The notes beneath the pieces were generated by a model that was not told the origin of the DNA, did not search any database, and saw nothing but the letters and a program-made list of their open reading frames with translations. A stretch of 64,000 nucleotides of DNA. Source: Chionoecetes opilio (Eukaryota > Arthropoda > Malacostraca > Decapoda > Majidae). The stretch spans positions 12,501-76,500 of the forward strand of contig JACEEZ010004931.1 in NCBI GenBank assembly GCA_016584305.1, given 5' to 3'. A program made the position numbers and the translations under genes. This document shows positions 27,201-39,200 of the stretch, piece after piece (the first letter of the stretch is position 1; each line of letters starts with the position of its first letter).

Positions 27201-30200
27201 TTAGGACAGATGTGGTAGCAGGCACTCATGAAGCCCTCCATGATGAGAGACCCGCCCATGGCATAGAACAGACCAAAGTGCTGTGGAATCCCATAGTACT
27301 GAAAGTGTATCACAATAGAAACCATTATTATTATTCTAGACTTCAAACATGTCTCATACAAAATTAGACACTAAGATTAAAAAGGAGTTTCAGTATATAC
27401 ACCATCTTTTTGAGGAGTTGCTGGATTTCTTAAGTACCTAATTCATGAGATAATAACTAATGTTTAACCTCCACTACAGTATGATTGCGATGATACCAGT
27501 ACAGAGGTTCCACAAAGTCTCGTCAGTCCTCATATGCCAAAATACTTGTATAGTGAGAGGATTAATATAAGAGTTGAATGGGAACGTACTCCTGGCCACA
27601 CACACACACACACACACATAAGAAAAACAATAATAACAATAACAAAAGCAATATAAAATAACCAACAACACAGATTCATTACTGTATGCTGGTTTTCAAA
27701 GAGTAAAGAGTAAAGGCATACATATAAATAACAAAAGATAATGTTGTATCAAGTAATATAAAAGCAACACAGTACGGTATGTGTTTTAGCCAATAAAATC
27801 CGAAAGTAATAGACACAGTTCAGTGATACTAAGAGATATCTATTACGGCCTGAGTTACAAAACTAGTGAAATCATGTGAACAATTTGAATACCATCTAAA
27901 TACAATCAAATATACAATAATACAATACAAATAAGATACAAATACAAATAAACACAATCTATATACCATCACAATGTTTGCACCTTACTTTCATGACAAC
28001 CATCCAAAGTCTCCCTTACTTCCATGACAACCATCCAAAGTCTCCCTTACTTCCATGACAACCATCCAAAGTCTCCCTTACTTCCATGACAACCATCCAA
28101 AGTCTCCCTTACTTCCATGACAACCATCCAAAGTCTCCCTTACTTCCATGACAACCATCCAAAGTCTCCCTTACTTCCATGACAACCATCCAAAGTCTCC
28201 CTTACTTCCATGACAACCATCCAAAGTCTCCCTTACTTCCATGACAACCATCCAAAGTCTCCCTTACTTCCATGACGACCATCCAAAGTCTCCCTTATTT
28301 CCCTGACAACCATCCAAAGTCTCCCTTACTTCCCTGACAACCATCCAAAGTCTCCCTTACTTCCATGACAACCATCCAAAGTCTCCCTTACTTTCATGAC
28401 AACCATCCAAAGTCTCCCTTATTTCCATGACAACCATCCAAAGTCTCCCTTATTTCCCTGACAACCATCCAAAGTCTCCCTTACTTCCCTGACAACCATC
28501 CAAAGTCTCCCTTACTTCCCTGACAACCATCCAAAGTCTCCCTTACTTCCATGACAACCATCCAAAGTCTCCCTTACTTCCATGACAACCATCCAAAGTC
28601 TCCCTTACTTCCCTGACAACCATCCAAAGTCTCCCTTACTTCCATGACAACCATCCAAAGTCTCCCTTACTTCCATGACAACCATCCAAAGTCTCCCTTA
28701 CTTCCATGACAACCATCCAAAGTCTCCCTTACTTCCATGACAACCATCCAAAGTCTCCCTTACTTCCATGACAACCATCCAAAGTCTCCCTTACTTTCAT
28801 GACAACCATCCAAAGTCTCCCTTATTTCCATGACAACCATCCAAAGTCTCCCTTACTTCCATGACAACCATCCAAAGTCTCCCTTACTTCCCTGACAACC
28901 ATCCAAAGTCTCCCTTACTTCCATGACAACCATCCAAAGTCTCCCTTACTTCCATGACAACCATCCAAAGTCTCCCTTACTTCCATGACAACCATCCAAA
29001 GTCTCCCTTATTTCCATGACACCATCCAAAGTCTCCCTTACTTCCATGACAACCATCCAAAATCTCCCTTACTTCCATGACAACCATCCAGTCTCCCTTA
29101 TTTCCATGACAACCATCCAAAGTCTCCCTTACTTCCATGACAACCATCCAAAGTCTCCCTTACTTCCATGACAACCATCCAAAGTTTCCCTTACTTCCAT
29201 GACAACCATCCAAAGTCTCCCTTATTTCCATGACAACCATCCAAAGTTTCCCTTACTTCCATGACAACCATCCAAAGTCTCCCTTATTTCCATGACAACC
29301 ATCCAACGTCTCCCTTATTTCCATGACAACCATCCAAAGTTTCCCTTACTTCCATGACAACCATCCAAAGTCTCCCTTATTTCCATGACAACCATCCAAC
29401 GTCTCCCTTATTTCCATGACAACCATCCAAAGTCTCCCTTATTTCCATGACACCATCCAAAGTTTCCCTTACTTCCATGACAACCATCCAAAGTCTCCCT
29501 TATTTCCATGACAACCATCCAACGTCTCCCTTATTTCCATGACAACCATCCAAAGTCTCCCTTATTTCCATGACACCATCCAAAGTTTCCCTTACTTCCA
29601 TGACAACCATCCAAAGTCTCCCTTATTTCCATGACAACCATCCAACGTCTCCCTTATTTCCATGACAACCATCCAAAGTCTCCTGTAATGACTTTCTCAC
29701 CTTGTCAATTGTGTAGTCAAATTTTGTGGCCAGTCTATGTTGATGATTCCTGCGGGCACACAGGGCTATGAACAGGATGCCAAAGAGAATGTAGCTGATG
29801 TTGGAGAAGACATGGTTGAAGTCTGTGAGTGCGCCAAGAGGATGAGCACACCAGAAATTGTAGAAGCACAGATCTTGATTTCCTGTCACATCAAGAACCT
29901 GGGAAGAGAAAATAAATATAAATAAAAAAGTTTTCATTTTAAGTTACAATTATTTTCTTCTTTTTGCTAACATTGTTCACACATCAAATAATAAGCATTA
30001 AACCCTAGAGGCCCAGAACGTAATTTCCATTGTAATGTGGCTACCATTAAACAATTTTAGTGAGTATGAGTAATGTTTTATAGATATGACCTGTTTAGTA
30101 TCCTTGTCCACTAGCTAATTTGGTATATTAACTTACTTTTCGTAATTTTATGGCATATAGACGAGTCTATATAGCAAAGGAAAGATTTGGGCGTAAAGGG

Positions 30201-33200
30201 GTTAAGATTAACAACTAGCTACTACTATAAGAAAAAATAGATACATACAAATAGATTCACATGCATAGACAGATACAGATATATAAGTACGTATTAAGAA
30301 AATTCTGCTAATATAGTACTTGTAATACCAAATGAAATTATGTTTGTGTGATGGGAAACTTTTGATGCAATATATTTCTTTAGAATTCACAATGTGAGAG
30401 CTTACACAATGCAAATATGGGGCAACTCTTCTAAAGACTAACCATAAAATGATCTATGATTCACATGAACTACCACGTGTAGGTCTCATGGCCTCTTGTA
30501 GCTTCCTTATGTTATTATGTTCTTACCCTTCACCTCTCCCTCCCGTCCCTCCTTCCCTTAGCAAAACACGTTCATAGAAGTCTTGTTGCATTCATGATTT
30601 TTCTTCCCTCCCTCTTGTTTTACACTTTGGCATTGGTTTTATTTGTGATTTATGTTTTCGGTTTATTCTGGGTTATTTTTGGGTATGTTCTTATGTCTTA
30701 CCTTATGATGATTTTCTTACGGTACGGTACGGTGCTTACTTTCATTCTTCCATTTATTCACTATTTAACAGTTAGCTATACTACCATGTTTTACGAAGCA
30801 ATTTTTTATACGTATCTATTATGCTATCAATTTTTTTCTCTTTCTCTTTCTGAACCTCCATCTTCATTCCCTTACTTTATCTAAATGACTTTGTTGTTAT
30901 TGTTGGTCTAAGGTAATATCCTAAACGACAAATTTCCACTCAACTCAAAATCATTACGAGTTTGTTGTATCTTCGAGGGGAATTTTTTTGGGGGAGAGAA
31001 AGGAGGACAGACAGACAGACAGACAGACAGCGAGAGAGTCCTTCTTATGTTCTTACCTTCTGATAAGTGATGACCAGCTGGATGACAGGCACGGCATAGA
31101 ATATCCCAACTGTCAATAAACCCCAGATATATAACTGAGACTTTTTGGTCAAAATTCTCATGTCCTTTCGAGCCAAGTCACTTACGTACAGGAAAGTCTT
31201 GGTTCTGGAATAAAATAATACATCATGAGTGCATTACCTACAATCAGACATAATTATATACTAGATGAATTCTCAGTTTCATTATATTTCTACATTATAG
31301 ACAATACGTGCAAGGCTATCAAAATATCATTGGTGTGTTCCATTAACCCCTTGAGGCCCAGTACGTAATTTCCATTGTAATTTGGCTACCATTAGACAAT
31401 TTCAATAAGCATGAGTAATATTTTATAAATATGACCTGTTTAGTATCATTGTCCACTCGGTAAATTGGTATATTTAGTTACTTTTCGTATTTTTTTTGGC
31501 TAACAGACGATTTTATATAGCAAAGGAAAGATCTGAGCATGAAGGGGTTCAGTTTTCCAGAATCACTCTCTGTCCCAGTAATTTCCTAGAATACTTGTTA
31601 GGCTATGTCTCCAAGGCACAGGGATTTATAACATGTCTTTTATTACTTATGAGTCTAATAATGCAAATAAAGGCATGGGCATCCCTCCTCTACGACTACT
31701 ACTTCCTCAAAAAGCAAGAATTTTTTTTTTCTTTCTGGTTAGTATACAGTATAATATATTTAATTTCCTTCTTACATTCCTCCTTCTTTCTTGAAAATAA
31801 TCTTGTATCTATAAGAAAATGGAAGCTATGTATAAAAAAATGTCCAGCAGAAACAGATAAATGAATATAATAGTAAGAATCACACTGCACTTCTCACCTG
31901 AATATGTCTTTTTCACTCTCTGCATCAGTTAGCATGTCAATGTCGTCTTCATCAAGGGAAGAGTCAGAGGCTGTGCGATACAGAGATGGGTGTTCCTCCC
32001 TGTTATTGCCTGCAGAATGAAATATAGAGTACCTTCAGTATAGTATAAAGTATAGTATATATAGTCTATTTTTTTTAACAAGGCAAAAATTCCATGCTAT
32101 CTTAAGGTCTCATGCTAAAAATGATGCCTATGTTTACCTGATAATATGGTTAACTATGATAAAATACAGCTGACATTTTAAAGAAGCATAATATTCCCTT
32201 CTCCTGGCTTCAAATATCAGTCAGTAAGCAGCAAGGAGTCAGGATTTCTTGCCTCGTTACAAAAAACAGAATAGTTAAAGTATAGTATCTTCAGCCTACT
32301 CAACTGAACAGACCTTTATAGAATAGATATTTTATTAGATAGTTTACTGACCACAGCATGTATAAAGTTTATAAAGTTACATATCAACACAAAATTTGAT
32401 ATCCACACGTAAATCCAAATTGTCTCACATCTGCAGTCCACGTATTTCTCAAACAAAGTTTTGATATACATAGTAATTTACAAACACTGGTGATCTGAAA
32501 AATCTATACACACTCACATAATTGTCTTAAAATACAAGCATAATTGAATTGATGCTTAAAAGGGGAAAATGTGCCAGACATCAGAGGTCATATGGCACAG
32601 GTAAAAAAAAAAAAGAGAAAAAAAGCATAAAGCATTGAAAATATACAAAAAAAAGCATGAAGCATTGAAAACATACAAAAAACAGCATGAAGCATTGAAA
32701 ATATACAAAAAAAGGCATAACATTGAAAATAGAATATAAAAAAAGGCTTAAAGCATTGAAAAAATACAAAAAAAGGCATAAAGCATTGAAAATAGAATAT
32801 AAAAAAAGGCATAAAGCATTGAAAACATACAAAAAACAGCATAAAGCATTGAAAACATACAAAAAACAGCATAAAGCATTGAAAACATACAAAAAAACAG
32901 CATAAAGCATTGAAAACATACAAAAAAAAGGCATAAAGCATTGAAAACATACAAAAAAAAGGCATAAAGCATTGAAAACATACAAAAAAAAGGCATAAAA
33001 CATTGAAAATATACAAAAAAAAGGCATAAAGCATTGAAAATATACAAAAAAAAGGCATAAAGCATTGAAAATATACAAAAAAAAGGCATAAAGCATTGAA
33101 AATATACAAAAAAAGGCTTAAAGCATTGAAAAAATACAAAAAAAGGCATAACATTGAAAATAAAATATAAAAAAAGGCTTAAAGCATTGAAAAAATACAA

Positions 33201-34347
33201 AAAAGGCATAAAGCATTGAAAATAGAATATAAAAAAAGGCATAAAACATTGAAAAAATACAAAAAAAAGCATAAAGCATTGAAAAAATACAAAAAAAGGC
33301 AAAAAACATTGAAAATATAAAAAAAAGGCATAAAGCATTGAAGAAAAAAAAAGCATATAACATTGAAAATATATAAAAAAGCATACAGCATTGAAAATAG
33401 AGGAAAAAAAAAAAGCATACAGCATTGAAAATATTTAAAAAAGAAAAAAAAGAAGACAGAGTCAGAGTCAGCCTCAGCCCCACACTTTTACCTGCACTTC
33501 CACCAATATCTCCGTAAGACGACGAGCCGTGAGCACCATGGTCATCGGAGGTCGCCAAGATAGAGTCATCCATGAGGCTACGGATGCGGGGCTGCTTACG
33601 CTTCTCTCTGCCAGACCATAATTCATAGATAAGCAATAAATGGTGTGTCTTCTCTCTCTCTTTTCAGACCATAATTCATACAGTTTATTGAACACAGTTT
33701 TATAATTATGAGCGAGCACGAAGAGCGCTTCGCGCTCGCGAGTCCTCACTGGATACGGGATTTTTCTCACAATCAAGCGGCCGACCCGACCCGACCGACC
33801 ATCACGCTTTTCAGGAGCTTATATCTTTGGAATCCCTCTTCCGATTGACAAGCAGTCTTCGCCATCTGATAGCCCCATTCAATCCCTATTTGACTTGACA
33901 TGTTTTGTCTCACGTGAGGGGTCAGCGTGGCGTGTGAGGGGTGACAGACAACGTTATCTTGCTATAGCTGAGAAATGGCTGTACCGATTAAGTTGAAATT
34001 TGGTGTGTGGTTTGAGACCACACACCTAGCAATGTCACACAGGTCAAACTCCGGGTGACGCCGCACGTGCGCACGTGCGGCGGGTTTTTACGGGCTCGCT
34101 CGTCCTTCGCCGATTAAGGCGTCTTACTGGTATTTACGCATATTTGTTAGTTTCACAAGCGAATACATATACCAAATTTAACTAAAACAAGACAATAGAC
34201 TAGTAAGATTGAATAATGGATATTAAAATCAATATGAAGCAATATTATATGATGAACTAAAACACCAATTAAAAAGAACAATAGACGTAACACTAAAACA
34301 AGACAGTAGACTAGCAAGACTAAATAAGACATACATAAGCAAGAAAT

Positions 34348-34387
<40 letters not shown>

Positions 34388-37300
34388 CCTCCCATTCTCT
34401 CAATCTCCTTTCCAGGCATTGCATTCACTGTCACTTATCTATTTCCACACATTCATATCTACTTCTACCTACCTGCTTTATCTTTCAGCCATACATATAT
34501 TCACACACATATATACATACAGCTTATCCTTGGTTATAATAGCCACACTTTCACACATCTATTCTCTAACTTACTCTTGATTCAACACAGTAAATTCTAC
34601 TTAAGCACTATTACTCTGTTCCACTTCAGTCATGGTATCAACTTCAGTCCCTTTTGAAACATGACAACTTAGAACATAAGAACATAAGAAAATAAGGAGC
34701 ACACACACACCTACAAGAGGCTGTGAGACCTAGACGAGGTAGTTCCCGTAAAGTTAGAAAAGTAAAGTAAAAGTAAGTCAGTAAAGTAAGGTAGTAAAAA
34801 AAATAAGTAAGTAAGTAAAAAGTAAAGTAAAAGTAAAAAAGTAGTAAAGTTCCTTAGAAGTTAGAAAACAGTGGTTCCTTACCTGATGCAAGATATGCAG
34901 GTCAAGATTAAGGCTACACTATAAAACAGAGCACAGTAGCCAAGACCAGCAAAGATGGCAGCAAGGTATTCTAGTTTTGTGATCTTCTCTTCAATTTTGA
35001 GTGTTATGGTCTTCTTGCGAGTGCGATACACGTGGCGGAAGGAGGCAGAGCAAGCTTCATCGGTAGACAGCACCACTACTACCACATACAGGCCGTCGGG
35101 ATAGTCTAGTTTCTAAAAGTATAGGAACATAAGAAAATAAGGAAGCTACAAGAGGCTATGATACCTAAACATAAATGTGAGACCTAGGTATATAACAAAT
35201 AAGTTAAAAAATGCTTCAGTGCTAACAGTAGGAACATCAGAAAATAAGGAAGCTACAAGAGGCTGTGATACCTAAACTACGTGAGACCTAGGTATATAAC
35301 AGATCAATGTAAAAAAATGATTCAGTGCTAACAGATATAGAAACTAATAACAAGATTGATCAATTCATTCTATTAAAATGCCTGAACAATGTACCCACGA
35401 ATTATTTTTCACATCTTAACCCCTTGAGACCCAGAACGTGATTTCCATTGTAATTTGGGTACCTACCACAAAACAATTTTTAGTGAATACAAGCAATATT
35501 TTATAGATATGACCTGTTTAGTATCCTTGTCCACTAGCTAATTTGGTATATTCAGTTACTTTTCGTAATTTTATGGCTAACAACGTACAATTTTATATAG
35601 CAAAGGAAAGATCTGGGTGTGAAGGGGTTAACAAATCAAAGTGTATACAATGAAAATATGTAACAGCAGTTGACATACGAAACTTTCTCATGAAACAAGA
35701 AGACTTCCCTCTACATGAAATACTGGTACAATTGTTCTCAGTGCTAAATGCCTTTGTTGTTATCGAGACTTACCCTCACTGTGATCCCGGCTTGATAGGT
35801 CATGGTCTGGTAATAGTTCCCATACTGGACATTCTCTTCGCTGTCAAACACTGGACACTGGCAAAAGAGAAAGAAATAATATGAAGAAAAAAAACACTTT
35901 CATAATGATCAAGTTCACTCATATCCCCACCTTTAAAGAGAACACAGGCATTAAAACTTAACCAAGGATATATACATACATACATATTCTATATTTTACA
36001 TACACTTGAATGTCCAGGTACAGTATAAGTTCAACAACTAATACTTATGAATCTAGGAAACTAAAGCAACTAGTAATGAGAAACAAAAGAAATTCAGCCT
36101 TCCAACTCACCACTAAGAACTCAGTGAAGGTGCACAGATACATTATTAAATCTCTAACAATCTTTACCACATACCTAACTAGCAAAGTTAGATACATGAC
36201 ACATCAGAACACCAACATAGCCTGTTAGCTGGCCTTTAACTATACATCAACGTTACATTACGTACATACTATTAAGAAGTTTTCATCTGGACTTACCGTA
36301 ATATTCTGAATAGCAATCATGGCACAAAAATCATCTTCAGCAATGACTTTCACCAACACCATATCAACATGCTCAGGGAACTTGAATTCATAAAACATTG
36401 GCTGAGACGGTGTGACATCAAACACCCTCTCATTGTGAAGCCTGAAAAAAGACAAATTATTAAACACTTGAGACCCAGAACGTAATTTCCATTGTAATTT
36501 GGGAACTATTAGACGACTTTTAGTGAATATAAGCAATATTTTACAGATATGAACTGTTTAGTATCATTGTCCACTAACTAATTTGGTATATTCAGTTACT
36601 TTTCCTAATTTTATGGCTAAGAACAATTTTTTTTGTATAGCAAAGGAAAGAACTGGGCGTGAAGGGGTTAAAGGTATCAATTCATTCAAAATGTACAATA
36701 AGATCATAAGGTAGGCAGTTTGTAGCAATTAAAATCTGTCAGTATGTAAAGCATGTATCAACATGTCTTAGATTTTGTCGTGCTTGTCAAGGAAAATATA
36801 AAGGAGTGATGCATTGATTGGTGTGAGACATCCCAATCAGAGGAGCATTACACAATTGCCATCTATTCACTAAGGATAATTCTGAAGTCAAGATTTTACT
36901 TCTTCAAACAGAACAATAATATATCTGTCTGACATAGGTAATCATCATGCAGCACATACAATTTACAAAGGATATAATTTTATGTACTTACTCAACCACA
37001 AACTTTGTAACAAAATCTGCAGAAACTGTAAAGTCCAAATCTATAGGTGAAGAAGTAGACACATCCACAAACAAGCGCTGAGTGGTGTCCAGATTCCCAT
37101 CAATGGATACTTTGTAGTTCTTGACAGGACACAGGGTGTGAGACACGGTGTCGTACTTTCCTCTGTGGAGGCGGAGAAGCAAAATAAATAATTACAAAGT
37201 TATGATAAGCATGTCTTGTGATATATGAAATCCTTTAGTTGGATAAAAGGAGATATAGTAAACCCTCACTATAACGAACCAATTGGGGGGAAGGGGGTGA

Positions 37301-38379
37301 CATTACAGTATATCCGAAAATCAATTATATCCTGTATGATCACATGAACCTGTATGATCACAAGGTACAAACTTACAAAAATTAATCAAAACTTGAGCTA
37401 CAACTCACAGAATCTGAGTATTTGGTGGAGGTTCGAGGGGCAGCTGCCAGGACAGCACCCCGCGCTGCTGCCTCACCACCACCAGCAGGGGGTAGGTGTA
37501 GCCACTCTCCGGGCTGCTCACCGTCACGCGCACTGCTTGGACTGAAAGACAAAACAACGAAAGGATGACCATTGGGACACAGAGAAAGGGGAACATTCTA
37601 GAGTCCTTTCCCGCCCTTATTACTGTTTTTCAAAATAATTAAAAATCCCACATTCTCACCAGTCCCCTACCGTAGATAACACTTAAGTCATCAGCTGCAA
37701 TAATGTCGCCAGGCGCCATATATTACAAATTATAGCATCACTACTGATTTTTATGTGCCACTGAAGATGATACACAGTAGTTTATATCATGACTGTATAA
37801 TCTACCCTGTTTCAGCATTGTTTTATGCTTTGTATCTGCAAGTATATACGGTTTCAAATTTCACTACTCGCTTTTTTTTCGTGCAACGACGACGGCGGGA
37901 GTACACTCTAAACATAAACACTAGATGGCGACCTTATTGTTGGTCGCCACTCTGGTGATATTTTTGTAATTTGTTCATATATAGCCATACTATGACACAG
38001 ATGAAGACACAAAATGACACACTCTCCAGATAGCCCCTTTTAACTTTCCTGAAATCATGGATGTAGAAATGTAAGTATCAACGCTACCAGACGTCTGTAC
38101 ATCGAAAAAAGCGTTGTCCTGGCGACTTTAGTGTTATCTACGGTACGTAAGTTTGTTAGGGGGGGGGGGGCGTGCATCTGCATACTCTTAACCTATTATT
38201 ATGTGAAAATATATTGAAATTAACTTACTATTATTGATTTCCCCCTCATTATTAAGTTATATGGGTAATAATGGACGAGAGTTTCGCGGTCGTTTTCAGA
38301 GACACCAACTTTTTTTTCTTGGCCTACAATAGGTGCTTGTTCTAATGGTGCTTGTTTTATTTTGCGCAAACCAAAAAAC

Positions 38380-38450
<71 letters not shown>

Positions 38451-39200
38451 AAACCTAACCTAACCTTGTTTTAACGAAACCTAACCTAACCTTAACCACA
38501 AAGTATACTTTTTTTTTTTTTTTGGGTTTGCGCAAAATAAAACTATCACCATTAGAACAAGCACCTATTGTAGGCCAAGAAAAAATAGTTGGTGTCTCTG
38601 AAAACGACCGCGAAACTCTCGTCCATTATAACTGTTTATGGAATGCTCTATGTAATAAGATCTGGTAAATATTCCGCAGGAGTTGGCGGCCATTCAATCG
38701 CTCACCATCAGATTCACTAATTCAACCTAAATTCTAGAGCCCGTCAACTCCTGCGGAATATTAACCTATGTAAGATCTAAACGTTCAATATACTCAGAAA
38801 CCACCTATAGCGTATTGTCCAAAACAGCATAAACACCTATTTTACAAACCTCTAACTCCGTGGCATTGTAGGTGAACTCAAACAAATACTCGAAAGTCTT
38901 GTTGATTTTCAGTGTGATGTCGACTCCGAGCTTTCCCTCAATGACCACAGAATGAATGGTCCCGCGGTACATCTTGGCCACTGGGGAGGCTGGTGTTCTA
39001 TTCCCATACTGGCCATCATGTTCAAAGCTTGTATTATGGCGGTATTCATATGTATCATCACTAATTTCAATATCTGGGATTCGTGTGGAGAATTTCTGCG
39101 ATATTTGTGCTGAATGGTCGAGAATCTCTGTTGCGTTTCCGTCCACACAGCTCGCCACACACAGCAGTACCACCACAGCCACGCTTATAATTGTAGACAT
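24229..39200 (-). CDS. SIDT: SID1/SIDT transmembrane family protein (dsRNA/lipid transport), 857 aa
   Basis: SID1-type proteins are multi-pass membrane proteins linked to dsRNA and cholesterol uptake and belong to the CREST superfamily. Exons, 5' to 3': 38846-39200, 37409-37541, 36992-37162, 36297-36441, 35774-35857, 34883-35112, 33492-33607, 31898-32009, 31057-31204, 29701-29898, 27181-27298, 26409-26648, 26029-26264, 25596-25820, 24229-24291. All phases agree and the total is 2574 bases. The protein has a signal peptide ([18 protein letters not shown]), a beta-rich glycosylated ectodomain to about residue 340, a first helix in exon 6, an acidic cytosolic loop in exons 7-8 ([18 protein letters not shown]) and then a helical core. 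Family signatures: [44 protein letters not shown] (Ser589, His593), [16 protein letters not shown], and the C-terminus LLLTLDDDL...KIPVF. The CREST-type Ser and His residues are kept. The donor of exon 1 was chosen by phase. SIDT1 versus SIDT2 orthology is not resolved. Confidence 0.96.
24298..24833. repeat. Minisatellite in SID1-like intron 14, ~25-bp unit
   Basis: About 20 units of CTGTATAGAAATAGAAATAG with length variants. It begins 5 bases beyond the acceptor AG of the last coding exon (24291), so it supplies the pyrimidine tract of that acceptor. In the sense strand each unit reads CTATTTCTATTTCTATACAG, itself acceptor-like. Confidence 0.95.
24868..24988 (+). mobile_element. SINE-like dispersed repeat, copy 2
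   Basis: CCATCCAGAATGTGCAGGGC, CCTGAGTCCTCAAAAGAAAA, GCGCTATAGGCTCCAACGTA; related to 9850-9970. Confidence 0.7.
25161..25383 (+). mobile_element. TTAA MITE, copy 6
   Basis: TTAACCCCTTCACGCCCAGA to GGTTCTCAAGGAGTTAA, in SID1-like intron 14. Confidence 0.9.
26762..26976 (+). mobile_element. TTAA MITE, copy 7
   Basis: TTAACCCCTTCACGCCCAGA; right end GGTCCTAAAGGGGCTAA, with the last TTAA mutated to CTAA. In SID1-like intron 11. Confidence 0.88.
27596..27620. repeat. (CA)n microsatellite, short
   Basis: About 12 CA units within SID1-like intron 10. Confidence 0.85.
27982..29684. repeat. 31-bp minisatellite, ~55 units, in SID1-like intron 10
   Basis: Unit: TCTCCCTTACTTCCATGACA followed by ACCATCCAAAG. 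Units are nearly identical on the left and more diverged on the right (ATTTCC, TTTCCC, CAACG and GACACC variants). From about 29336 to 29684 a four-unit pattern repeats with a period near 123 bases. The array ends 15 bases before the donor of exon 10 (29701). It has no spacers, so it is not a CRISPR. Confidence 0.97.
29998..30205 (-). mobile_element. TTAA MITE, copy 8
   Basis: TTAAACCCTAGAGGCCCAGA to TTTGGGCGTAAAGGGGTTAA. In SID1-like intron 9. Confidence 0.88.
30465..30525 (+). mobile_element. CR1-like LINE 3' tip
   Basis: GAACTACCACGTGTAGGTCT and CCTCTTGTAGCTTCCTTATG only. Confidence 0.75.
31343..31552 (-). mobile_element. TTAA MITE, copy 9
   Basis: TTAACCCCTTGAGGCCCAGT; right end GAGCATGAAGGGGTTCA (terminal TTAA altered). 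In SID1-like intron 8. Confidence 0.88.
32069..32267 (+). mobile_element. MITE with TTAACGAGGTGAAAAA-type ends, copy 2
   Basis: TTTTTTAACAAGGCAAAAAT to TTTCTTGCCTCGTTACAAAA, aligned along its length to 14950-15138. In SID1-like intron 7. Confidence 0.72.
32553..33445. repeat. Minisatellite in SID1-like intron 7, ~30-bp unit
   Basis: Starts with a piece of the GTGCCAGACATCAGAGG repeat, then about 28 units of GGCATAAAGCATTGAAAATA followed by TACAAAAAA. Variants carry AACATAC or AGAATAT. It ends about 45 bases from the donor of exon 7 (33492). Long reverse-strand Phe/Cys/Leu frames across it are artefacts. Confidence 0.95.
33617..34140. other. Unusual GC-rich stretch in SID1-like intron 6
   Basis: Contains a second copy of the exon 7 upstream flank (CAGACCATAATTCATA at 33611 and 33664), a short palindrome GAGCGCTTCGCGCTC, and a longer palindrome CCGCACGTGCGCACGTGCGG near 34062-34082. 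Family not recognised; probably a repeat. Confidence 0.5.
34348..34383. repeat. (CT)n microsatellite, short
   Basis: About 18 CT units in SID1-like intron 6. Confidence 0.9.
34674..34750 (-). mobile_element. CR1-like LINE 3' end fragment
   Basis: AGAACATAAGAACATAAG, interrupted by GCACACACACAC, then CTACAAGAGGCTGTGAG. Followed by an AGTAA-rich simple repeat to 34855. Confidence 0.75.
35122..35300 (-). mobile_element. Tandem duplication of a CR1-like LINE tip
   Basis: Two copies about 105 bases apart of AGAAAATAAGGAAGCTACAA, GAGGCTATGATACC and AGACCTAGGTATATAACA, with the intervening sequence also duplicated (ATTCAGTGCTAACAG). Confidence 0.75.
35416..35631 (-). mobile_element. TTAA MITE, copy 10
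   Basis: TTAACCCCTTGAGACCCAGA to TCTGGGTGTGAAGGGGTTAA. In SID1-like intron 5. Confidence 0.92.
36460..36671 (-). mobile_element. TTAA MITE, copy 11
   Basis: TTAAACACTTGAGACCCAGA to ACTGGGCGTGAAGGGGTTAA. It begins about 18 bases upstream of exon 4 (36441) in the gene's direction, so the end of this MITE is next to the acceptor. Confidence 0.9.
37670..38143 (+). mobile_element. 474-bp MITE with CCGTAGATAACA ends, copy 1
   Basis: Left CCGTAGATAACACTTAAGTC and right GACTTTAGTGTTATCTACGG are inverted partners, flanked by TA on both sides, as for Tc1/mariner-type MITEs. In SID1-like intron 1. Copy 2, inverted, lies at 39670-40145. Confidence 0.88.
38268..38630. mobile_element. Fold-back element with poly(A) and CCTAA centre
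   Basis: Left arm from ATAATGGACGAGAGTTTCGC to TTATTTTGCGCAAACC; the right arm is its complement, ending GCGAAACTCTCGTCCATTAT. Each arm is about 110 bases. The loop has a run of ~68 A (38381-38448) and two AACCTAACCTAACC blocks. In SID1-like intron 1. Confidence 0.88.
38664..38766. repeat. Short element with 22-bp inverted ends
   Basis: GGTAAATATTCCGCAGGAGT and ACTCCTGCGGAATATTAACC flank about 60 bases of unique sequence, close to exon 1 of the SID1-like gene. Confidence 0.7.

Noticed and set aside
27982..29684. Possible CRISPR-like regular repeat array
   Set aside because: Units are contiguous 31-bp tandem repeats with no unique spacers, in an intron of a eukaryotic gene.
32581..33636. Reverse-strand frames of up to 225 codons with repeated Phe/Cys/Leu, membrane-like
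   Set aside because: Artefact of the ~30-bp intronic minisatellite; only 33492-33607 is a real exon here.
37260..37340. ACCCTCACTATAACGAACC motif resembling a DNA-transposon end
   Set aside because: Only one end is visible, with no partner or target duplication.
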